Positions 27,401 through 39,400 of a DNA stretch of 64,000 nt are shown here, piece after piece. Within the stretch, counting starts at the first letter, position 1, and each line of letters begins with the position of its first letter. Under the pieces are notes generated by a model. The model saw only the letters and a list, made by a program, of their open reading frames with translations, ran no database searches and was not told the origin of the DNA. This DNA is from Lepisosteus oculatus (taxonomy: Eukaryota > Chordata > Actinopteri > Semionotiformes > Lepisosteidae), in contig NC_090714.1 in assembly GCF_040954835.1 (NCBI RefSeq), forward strand, positions 1,166,501 to 1,230,500. The letters run 5' to 3'. Made by a program: the position numbers and the translations under genes.

Positions 27401-30400
27401 TTATTATCCATATCATGAATCATCACAAAATTAAAATGAAGCCAAAAATACTTAAATCAATATCCAAAAATGTGTAAGCTATATATATGCATACGGCACA
27501 TAAACAGAATTGGTGCCTTTCTTTTGCTACTCTGTACGTCTTCTTTCTTGGTTACACTACGTTATAGCCTGTGAGATTCCCTCAAACTTAGTTTAAAAGC
27601 TCTTAAACTCATGTGATATCAAGAAGTTTTAAACTGGTATAAACCCAAGCTGCATTAATTTAGAAACTGTTTCTCAACCATTCTTTTTAACCACAACTTA
27701 GTATTTTTTAGTACACTTTGGTAAGAAAGCTTAACCTCATATCTGCATAATATCACAACGTTCAAAGTTCATATTTAAATAATCTGATGATTTTAGGAGC
27801 TGCTTCAAACCTTCTAATGGAGCCCATTTAAATACAAAAAAAAAAACAGAAAAAGCATGCTGAGAATGACTGGACAGGCTGAGTAATGAACAGCAGATTT
27901 CCCTTTGTTGCGCATGAAAAGGAATAAAGTGATAATAGGACATTGTTTTGTAAGAAGAGTGTCATTGTTTTCCACATTTTAAAGGGCAGCAGTGTGACTG
28001 GTGGGTCTTCAGCAGGACGCTGTGGATCGTTAATAGTTATGTTAATTGTGGGTGGCTGGGAAAGAGTGTCTTAACAGCTGCAAGAGATCTCTTCCCCCAA
28101 ACTGAACAGGAGACAGTCAGAAACATAAACACTGATGAGTTCAAGAGCACAGGCTTGGTAACAGGAAACACTGCCTGTGACTAAACACACACTGCACACA
28201 TATCAATACACCCTCTTCATAATACATGGAGGAGAATTTACCGCAGATTGTGTGACAGGCATTACGATATAACAACATAAACACAGTATCAGGTATCTGC
28301 TAAGCTCCTGGAACCTAAAACAATTTACTATGATCTTTTAGCTTATCCTCTCTTTTTGGTTAACTCTTAAAAGAGGATTATTAACCACTTTATCTGCACC
28401 AAAAAAAGTCAAAGAAACCTTTATTGTGCATCTCAAAAGAAGTTAGGACTACCTCAATTGTAAAATCAACCAACATTCACAACTTATTATTAATGAGCCA
28501 TCCATAATTTAAAGTACCATCCATTTGCTATGTATTACACCCACACCATATCCTTTTTGGAATCTATGACAGAAATATCCACAAAAGCCTAATTGCTGCA
28601 GATTCAAGGTCATTCTTTTTTAAAAGCATGGACACAAAAACGTTTCCAAAGCTACTTGTTTAAATGTGTTTATGATATTTTTATTTTTCTGACTGTTTTC
28701 TATTAAATATCCATTCTGGGGCACAGAGTAATCCCCACAAATGGCACAGAACCTGTATTGGACATTTTCTCAGAGGCTGCATGTACAGAATGGACAAGAA
28801 AATAAGGTGCTTCATAAATACATACCATCAGCACCAATGATTTCTGCTCAAGCAGTCTATGGACAAACTACATGTGTAAGACTAATTGAGCTTTTCTGTC
28901 TTTAGTGCAAAAATAGTTACTTATAAACATGAAAGTATTCATTGTTTACGGTGCAGTGAAAGATGTAGAAAGAAATTAAACAAAACATGGAGGAGGCAGC
29001 CTTGGCAGTATACTGTATAAACCTCTCTGTAATACGTGTATCAAGTAGCAGAGCCCTGAGAAGACTGCAACAGTCATTTAAAATTTATATGTTAGTATAC
29101 TAGCTTTTGAGATCCTTTTTTTACTAGCTACATAGTAAGTGATATTTGATCGTGCATGCTTCATTAAATTAAGATACTATACACCTGAAAATCTTTTGTT
29201 TGGCACGAAGCATCTTTCACAGATGCAAGTGGTTATAGAATGCTCTAATAAGTGGAAATATTCAGTTTGAGAGACCGCAGCAGGAGGGTTTATGACAATC
29301 ACAGGACATGCGGTATCGAGGATGACTGTGACTGACAACGCCAACATAGGACCCACACATTTTCTGGCCCTGAAAAGCTAGCTCTTTTCAGTGCCATCAC
29401 TTTGCTTTTACATTCTTCGGGTCTTAAAGTGCAGGACTTTTTCTCTGATTTTTCTTCCCACCGGTACAGACCAAAGTCTTACTCTCAAAAGAGATAAGAT
29501 TGATGTCGTGTTTTTTCCAGTTGTCCTATCGCTGAGGAGCTTCCTTTGTCTGCTCCACAGGTGCAATTTGGCATAGCCAAGCTGGAACAAGAGGACTGGA
29601 GTCTAACACCTGGACATGGCCAACTCAATGGAGCTGAAGATGAAAATGGCTTCAGCATTGATGTCAGGGCCTCAGTCCTCCCACTCTTGTTCACTCATGG
29701 AAACGACATGACCCCAGCTCTCCTGGAGTTGCCTTTAAGTTGTTCATGTTTCAGACAAGTACAGTATAATAGGAATGATTACTGCATGATCAACCATCGG
29801 TTTGGTTTGTCTTGATGTTGTGATCCACAAGTAACTGCTTCCTCATGTACGATGCACTTGCAGATCACAGGTGATGCTCGGTTTCTTTGTCAATTACCAC
29901 TTTCTGTGAAAGACCACTCTCAGAGTAGCCTACAAGGTGTACTATGCCAGATTCAAGTAATGCTTTACCACCTTTAAAGGGATTACATTCACTTTGAGCA
30001 TCTCTGAATCTTTTCAGATCATTGGCATCATGTCAGACCAATGATATCAACATGTTTTCATAATACAGAAATACAACAACATCTTGTCATCTTTTTTGTT
30101 CCAGTAACACAAGTCAATCCAGTTTCCTATAGTTTAGACAGTCACAAGTGAAACATAAATACATGCACACAGAACCCAAATTCTATTCCAGCTGGAAAGC
30201 TTGAGTCTGCAAAAAGAAGATAAAGCAAAATGTTTTGTACGGAGGAAAAGTCTCTGTACTGCAGAGCCAGAGAATTTGAAAAAAAGCTTACTGATGCATT
30301 GACAGTCTGCATTTTTATCCACTGAACCAGGAAATTAGAGACAGAATGAAGATCCTTTTTAACATAAGGAAACAGTCAGTGTGAACATGGACACGGCGAA

Positions 30401-33400
30401 ACATTTCAGGTTCTGCAACAACCCTCTACGTGCTTGGTGTAGCATAAAGAATTGATTCCCCTAGCTGCTGTACTGCTGAAGCAAGGCTGCAAGGATACAA
30501 AGGAAAAAAACAAACTTCACAGATTTTCTGTGTGAATCATTTGGCTCCCAACAGTTCTACAGCTTTTTCCCCGACACCAAAGGAAAGAAAGACAGCATTG
30601 ACATCAAGCCAGTGTGGCTGACAAAGTTTTCCCGTTAATAGAAGGGGCTATCCAATGTGAAATATACTGGAATGCCTCCCCTATAATCTCTGTCTTGTTA
30701 CATTTCTGACAACAGTTATGAGCATTTCACAAAACTCTAGTGTATAAACATCAGAAAAGAGAATCACTGCTTCAGTCAAAACGAACCAATGACCTTAATT
30801 AAACAGTATTGTTTAAAAGGTGGAAAAATAATGACTCAGACTTCACATAATCCGCAGAGTAAATTCCCATTATTTTTTTAGGCTTTCTGCTCTTGGTTGA
30901 ACTCATTCAATCAGCCAAGTTGGACTTAACACATCTACTACTCCAGCTGCAGTTTACACTCACAAGGTGAAAAAATAACTAACATCCTTAGTGTTCTGTT
31001 TGCTGAATACAGATTTTAAATTTTACATTTACAAAGGTACTACCAGACAGTGTCATTTTCAGAATCACCACCAATTATTCTAAAACTTACAGCAGCAAAT
31101 TTACTATATATATATATCAGTGTTGTTCCTTAACGTAAGAGGCTCAATGGCAATTCACTAAAAGTACATTTTAAATCAGCTAGTTATATATAACAAAAAT
31201 AATTCCGGTTACAATTGATTTATATTTTTGTGGTTTCAACTCGAGGCTGCTTTAAAGTCGCACACTGTGTGGCTTCAATTTAAATTCCAGATGTTTTGAA
31301 AGAGGGACTGAACACATGTAATATCGGGTCCAGCCCAGGAGTCCCTTCATCACTCCTAATCAGTGCACTCAGCGCTGAATACATCACAAACACATTGCTT
31401 TGGGATGAAAGTAATTATTCAAGACTAGATTGATTTGCTGTTACCTGCACTTATAAATGTAGCTTTTCAGTAGATTCTGTTTGAAAAAGGTGTAGAACCA
31501 GTCTAGTTTCTTTTTTCAAAACCCAATACGCATGTTACTACAAAGAACCCACTAGTCTACACTAAGTTACAGGAAGTAATGTATACTAGTGTATTCTCTG
31601 CAATGCCACCTACATGTACACAAGGATGGTATTATGTTTACAACTTTCCATACGGCAAGTTTCCATTCATCTTGTAGGTCTTGCAGTTGTTGAAGTTTAA
31701 GACAAAGGATCCTTATACATTCTTCACACCACAGTTGTGAGGCTGAAAAGACCTCAGGGAACTTCTTTCTGAGGACGTTTTTTGTCTAAGAAATTTTGCT
31801 GTGATGCATTATGGGATAAAGCCCATTCAGTTCCTTAACTGCTTCATTTGCCAGACTTTTCTTGTTTTGTACAAAGCCTAACTTGTACAAGAACGAGAAG
31901 AATAAACAGCTGAAAAGGGGGTTGGATGAAGATTAAATAACAGCCATTCAGGGAAGGCAGCTGATAGTCTGCCAAATTCCTGCCAATATAAAGAAATATC
32001 CAAGAAAAGTAAGGACAGGATTTGTATCGCTCATTTAGAAAATGCATGCGGCAGCTTGTCATCGTAATCGCTTGTCAACATCAGGAATTTGTTTTCTCGG
32101 GACAAATTTACTTTCATTTTGTCTCGACTTCACGGCTTGCAGGGAAAACTGTTTTGTGGTTCCTCCATTGTTATCGACAACCTAAATGGTTTACAAATGA
32201 ATTAAAATGCAGAGTTTTCATTTTGGTTATTTTTGATACTTCAGGACAAGATTTTTTAGTCTTGCATTTCATATTATAACACCCCCAACAACAAGTCGCC
32301 TGAAAATAATCTCTCGTTGCTATTTACTAACTATGTGCAATAGGAATAATACATTTTATCCTACAATTTCCTATATTTATTATTTATGGTGGAGTTCACC
32401 TAAGAATGAATCAGAACAATCAATGGTAAAAATGTGTCTCCTCTGAACACCTATGCCTATGGAACAGATAATTAGCCAGAAAAACAATCTTAAAATCTTC
32501 AGTACAAGCCCTTGAACCATGAAAGTTCAATTCCAGAACACCCCAACCACATCAGGAAATATTAAGCAGGCTTTCTGTAAAAATACAGAAGTTATCAAAT
32601 TGGCAGTACATTAATACCAGGATTTGTTACAACAAACTGAGATAGAAGACCCAAAACACACAAAACTATTATTTACAGACTACTACAGTATGTAGAGTTG
32701 GAAGAACTACCAGACTCTAAACCATCACTTTCAACCTTAAACACTGTGTATCACTGACCAATCCTATTAACACTCCAAATCAGACACAAACCTTTCATCT
32801 TGGAAACAAAGTAATGTTTTAATAATGTAAAAATAATCCTCCCCAAGTAAACTTGCACTCTGTGATGTTGAAAAGAAACAACTGTCTGGCACCTTAACTG
32901 GAATGTACTGTATCTAAATAAATCCAAGTAAAACATGTAATCAAATAAAACATTTCCACAGATATGAAAAATACAGCCTCTTTCCCTAAATGTAAGAGGG
33001 GTTCCAATATGATACAAAGTATCCAATAGGTTCTGGTTCATCAATGAGGAATTTAAAAGATTTTCTTCAGTTCCAAACCCCCTCTGCAGTCCAAAAGACA
33101 GGAGCTCTCTCACTCAAATAAGAGGTCACTCTCGTTCCGATCTTCCCCCTTTTTTGCAAACTCTGTTTTAAGTATAATATTGTTCACATGAGCTTATGTG
33201 GCCAGTTCCAGTCTTAAAAGATGTCAAGCCATCTAGTATCTGCACTCCTCTGGGGCCTGCTTCTGTGATCAGAACCCCAAGCTGTGCAAATACACTCTAT
33301 CTACAGTAGTGACTCAGATTACACTTGTGTGGATCTCCAAGATGAAAGAAAATAAAAAAGAGAAAATGTCAACACCATCACAGAATAAAAAAACATAAAC

Positions 33401-36400
33401 TGTATATCTAAATAAATCCAAAACAATATTAAGCTGACAATAACCAGGGCCCCAAAAATTACACCCACAAGCGACATGAAGTTAATCGTCCCATTTCTCT
33501 TCTCAAAATATGCTTCAGCATTGTTTCGGTATGAATCACTCTCTTTCACCTTTCTAATGTGATCAAAGGCACACCATTCTTACATGCTAAAAATTGCCTT
33601 ATTAATGTCCATTTCTTAGCTGGATGATTTCTTAGCATGATAATCTACTTTGTTCATTCTAGCAGTATGGACGCCAGCGCAACTGTGGTTCAAGCAATAT
33701 TGGAACATGTAATTCTAAAGCACTAATTCCATCTTGTGGTGTGCATTGTATATCTGCTCATATTTCAAGCCAAAGCTACACAAATAACAGGATTTGTGGG
33801 AAGTGGATAATGTTTTTAGAAATTGGTCACGGTCATAGTAAAGTACATTTTTGGTCAAATACCATAAGTATGTATGTCATTTTGCGCTGTCACTGGAAGA
33901 AAAAGTTGGAGCCGTATTCAACATTCTTCTTCAACATAATTCTTTCCTTGATGAAATCAGCTGATTATTGTTTGACTGTTTCACAGTTCCCCTTTTGTAA
34001 AAAAAACAGTACAATGGTAAGATGTGAAGAAATAAGGTCATGTGCACATACCATCTTGTGTGCAAAAGGTGAAGGATCCAAAAACAGAGGTCTCAGAGGT
34101 GAGGTATTGTAAGACGTTTAACCACTTCATTTTATGAAGCAATTAAATACTTATCTAACATTTCCAAACTAGCTGATTTTTTGTAAGTGAAAATGACATC
34201 AATGTTTTAAACAATAAAACACGTTTTCTGTTACTTCAGTAAAAAACATGAAAAAAGAAAAAAATAAGAAGATGTTTTGTTAAACTAAGAACGTCCTGAT
34301 TTAGGCTGATCAAACAAAGTTACTAAAGACAAATGTGATAGAAAAGGGTGAAGTTATAAGTTACATTTTAAACTAACTTACATTCCAAATTTCAGGAACA
34401 CATCTTATCCCCAGAATCAAACTGAACATTAAATAAAGAATGATGGTAGATTAAGGGAGAGTATAAAAGCAGTTTTGGCTGTTATGTTAGTTTATGTGTT
34501 GCAATGTATCACCCGATGTATGAGTAACAAGTGCATTGAAGTGCCGTACCCCTTTGTAAGTGGTGTTTCCCCATCAGCTTGAATACAAGCATGCAAACAG
34601 CATGGCGCCAATTGACAGAACTCCTATATTTAATGAAGAAAATCCAAATAATGGTCACACACATACAAATATATACTGTATATTTATATGTTCTTTCATT
34701 ACTGATTAAGCAAAACATGTTTATTTAACAGAAGCTCAGGGATCCCTATGTCCAAGACATTCAATAAACAGTGGCACATCATATAGTTACTAATCAGTCT
34801 CTTAGGAATTTTTGCCCATTCTTCCAATACTGCCTCAGCTGCTCCAGATCTGTTGTCTGTCTTGCATGAACAGCTCGCGTCAGATCTTGCAACAACATTT
34901 TTATTGGGCCAAGATCTGGACTTTGTCTTGGCCATTCCAAAACACGAAATTCCTTCCTTTTAATCCATTCTTTCGTAGATGTGCTAAAATGTTCAGGATA
35001 TTTATCATGCTGAAGGACCCTTTTTTTTTTTGCTCAACTTTCTCCTTCAGAATATTTTGGTCCGACTCTGAAACCACTGTTCCCTCAATGACAGCGAGTC
35101 GTTCAGGTCTGTGGGCAGGAAAACAGCCCCAAGCCATGACAATCCCTTCACCGTGCCTGACAGTGGGAATGAGCTTATTTTGGTTGTAGGTGCTCACGAA
35201 ACATGGCATTTTCTGTTGTGGCCAAAAAGACCGGTTTAAGGTTCATCTGTCCCGAGAACATTCTTCCAAAAACCTATAGAAGCATTCAGATGATCTTTTG
35301 CAGACTTAAGACAAACAGCAATGTTCTTTTTTGAGAGCAAAGCCCGCCTCCTGGCCACCCTCCCGTGAATGTCATTGTTTAGAGAAAATGATATATGTAA
35401 TAGAAAAACAAGAAGGTAAATAAGAATTAGTGCAAGTGCAAAAGTAAGTGAACTACAAGGCTCAATAGCTTGGTCAACGAGGTAAGTAAAGCCAGCTACT
35501 AAAATAATTAGGTACCATGTTGACCAATTCAAGAGCCAATTACCAGGACAAAGTGTGGGAGGCCCTCTACTACATAAAAGTGAGAAACCTAGTGAATTCG
35601 ATGTTACCCATTCAGGGTAGTGTAACGCGTTAGATCCATGCAGGATCTAAAGACAAATCACAGGACCTCAGGAAGTGTTGTAAGTGCTCATCAGTCTGGA
35701 GAGGAATATAAAACAACAGCAATTTTGGGGGGAATTCATCAGTCTACTGTCAGACAAACGAAGCAAACTTAAGACCATGGTGACTGCACACAGATGTGGA
35801 TGTCCTTCAGAATTATTCCACAGAGCAACCAGAAAACTCATACAGGATGCCCAAAAGAACCCCAAGAGCACATCCACGGATCTCCAGGATCCTCCTGCTG
35901 AAGCTGATGCCCATGCTAACAAGCCATGATATTGTCCAGCTCCCCTTCCCCTCACCCCTGCACAGGGTCTCATCGTCATTAGCGATAACACCTACAAGAG
36001 TGAGGTCATCCACACACTTCATTAGTTTGCCGGATGAGTCACTGGAGGTGTGGTCGTTGGTGTACGAGGAATAGAGAAAAGGGGAAAACACACATCCCTG
36101 CTGTAAAGAAGTATTCACAAACAGTCTGACAAACAAGAGCAGAGCCACATCCACTGCCTTCTGTGAGAAAGCTGAAAATCCACTGGCAGATGGAAAGTGG
36201 TTCTGGAATGACAGCATGAAATGCAGAGCTAAAACCCACAAAAAAGAATTCTTGCATACAAGCCCGAAGATTCAAGATGTTGCAAAACACAGTGAAGGGT
36301 CATATTAACAGCGTCATCCACTGACAAGCTGGCCCAATATATATATATATATCGGTATCATATGATGAAAAATCTTCATTATGACAGAAGTAGGAGCAAC

Positions 36401-39400
36401 TGGTCTGCAGTCGTTAAGTCAAGCTATTCTGCCCTTCCTTTGCTGCGGGTACGATAACGGAGGATTTAAAGCAGGCGGGTATCCAGACACTGATCCAGAC
36501 TGATCCACCGATTAAATATGTCAGTCAGCTCTGGGGCTAATTGCTCTGCACGACGCTTTAAGCAAGACGCCTCTAGGGAGACATGAGCTAATAAACTTCA
36601 GGGACTGCAAGGACTCTACCCTTCTGCTGCAGTCCAGTTCAGTCCCGCTTAGTTCGGGTGCAGAATGTCAATCAAAACATTCCAATTTGAAAGAGCTGGT
36701 TAAAATTATATTCACTTCAGAACAAGATTACTTGTCTTTTCCTTCAATTTCTAACGTTTGCACTATTTTCTGTAGAAATCAGAGAATGAGCACCAGAAAG
36801 ACTCTTCTGACAAACTGTAGGCTAGGGTGAGGTCTGTTTACCTCCCCAGGGAGACAACACCATGAGGCAGATTAACTCATAATCCTTCTGTGATCTAATA
36901 AAATCATTTTTATTGACTTTTATGACAAAGTCACGTGACTGGCAACTGAAAACATCTGTGGACACCAAGGTGCACGTGTGTGACAGTAGTGTATCTTACC
37001 ACGGAACTGAAATACCTTCTATACTCCATGGTAGCCAAGCCCTAAGGATGAGTCAATCATTAACAAAAGCAGTGCTGTGAGTCAAACTGCTGTTAGATGT
37101 TTCCTCTTAATCAGTGACCAACCAACACTGAAAACGGCTTCAAGATGAAGGAAAAGGAGATGGCTTCACGAGTTAACACGTTTCTTCTTGTTAGGAGTGA
37201 TATCTGCCGATTTAAGATGTGCTTGAATACATGAACTGTTACAGCAACTAAACACATCTTCTTTATGCCAAATATGGTTCTATCGAGATAGGCTTACTAC
37301 TATCAGAAAAATGGTAAGGAGCACTTGAGCCAATTTTCTATTTGCTTTCCAGAAAGGTACTGATGCACACCCTTCAGCCATCGATAACAACAGGTAATTT
37401 TCCAGGCAGGTGTCAGGGACATTATCAATCCGATCACAAAGTCCAGCTCCTGCTTGACATGCTCACTCTTTTCATTTCTGTCTCCATTCGGATTGAGAAA
37501 AAAATGGCTCATGTCAGTGATCTTTTAGTTTTTCCATCTGGTTTTCCTACTGGTACCACAATTTGACATAAATGTGATAATTTTGCACTGTACCAAAACA
37601 TGATGCCTGTATCTAGCACTGTAATGTCTGGGCATAAGTACTATTTTTGGTACAGTACAATGAAAAATTTCAAATATACAGTACAGCTTTTGTAGAAATT
37701 ATAACATATATCATATTTAGCACATAGAGTAGTACAAAAGCCTATAACATATTATACAAAGTCTTTTATGGATAAAGTTTGCAAATATCTTTTCAAATAT
37801 AAGCCCACTTTAGACTGAGGGACAACAAAACAACCTCACAAAAACAACACACTTTTAAGGATCAGGGTAGAACAGCTAGGTATTAACTCTTGAATGCTTT
37901 TTTCTTTAAAGTCGTTACCTATCATTATAGCATCTTTAATATTTGTGAAAGAACAGAGAGCTGCTGTCAAATCTAGACTCCAGAGGTAATTTCTGATGAG
38001 CTCCCACCAATTAAAAGAAATACATTATTTTCTAGTGTACACAGTCATAAGTTCCAGGGGACATCATAATTCGTGTGTCACGTGCACAATATCAGTGGGA
38101 TTAATACATACCTGTGCCACCATTCGTTTTTGCAAGACATAATTGTGTAAAGCACACTTTTATCACTTCAACATACTTATAGGAAGAGGCAAACAAATTC
38201 ACAGAGACACTTGGCATACAGATAAAATCGGGTCAGTTAGGCAATTAAAAAATATTTAAATAGTCCTTACCAAGCTGTTGTTTTCATATACATTTTCTTT
38301 ACTGAGAGAATCAAAGTCTCTGAAAAAAAAAAAGTAGAACACAATGCTATTAATCACAATCTGAGCAAATATTTGTGTATGTGGGAGAACCTCATGGGAA
38401 ATATGAATATACCAATCTCCCGGGAATCAAAGCACTCCAATCTTCCAAATGCTGTTCCTGAACTTTTACCAGCCAAGCTGTTACTTGTTTAACTGTGGCC
38501 CCCAGGCAATATGCAAATATTTGTTAGTAAATAGGTTCAGTTGCTCCTCATAAACTTGCCATTTGAGAGATGATGGGCAGATGAATCTGTTTCACTGCTC
38601 TAGACTCTTTCACACTGTTAAAAAGATGTAACTTTTTGGTTACCTGGATTATTTCCAAATAAATACAGATATTTCCTTTACCCAAAACAACATCTAGGAG
38701 AAAGTTGTAAAAAGTAAACAAATACAGGTTTTATTAGTCTGGAACGATCTGAACAATTCTGCAGGAATGAAGAAAGGGAACTCAGGGCCTACAGTATATT
38801 AACATGTAAAGCTATCGAACAGCTAAGAACAGCTCAGTGTCTTCTCCTTATTTTTGAACAAAAAACTATCTTACAGTTAACTTGAGTAATAACATAAATA
38901 TAAATTAGGAAATAACCTTACTTTTATCCAGGCCCTGAAAGATTGGGCAACAAACTACTCCTACAGTATATTTCATACAGAAGCACATCATCTGTAACAT
39001 CTGTAACAATGTATGCATCGAAGCATATGTACTGTAAAAAGCTGATTAACTGGGCACACGAAGATAAAATCTGACAATGAGAAAACAATAAAGGTGCCTA
39101 ATATTTAACCATACTATCATTTTAGGTTTACCAGAAAGATGAGCACAATATGTTTCTCATTTAATCACACAGTAGCATTTGTTATTCAAATTAAATATCA
39201 GGCTGGATAAAATATGAATAACATTATGTACCATTTACAGAAACAATATAGTATACAAAATTGTCAGTTTTTATGTTAATTTTTACGACATGGGGAATCT
39301 AAATCACATTTCGTTTTGTCTGTGAGCAAAAAAGGCACTACTATAATTTACTTTGAGGTCAATTCTAAATGACTCTGTTGGACATATAAACTAATAAACA

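Larger units (their letters stand above)
26603..38270 (-). other. micall2 intron 2 (11.7 kb)
   Basis: The largest intron. It contains a DNA-transposon-like block (about 26780-27350) enclosing a hairpin, an IFITM-like relic (33319-33579), Tc1 transposase fossils in two orientations, a LINE fragment and AT dinucleotide runs (31108-31118, 36336-36352). Large early introns often carry regulatory sites; no specific one is claimed here. Confidence 0.7.
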
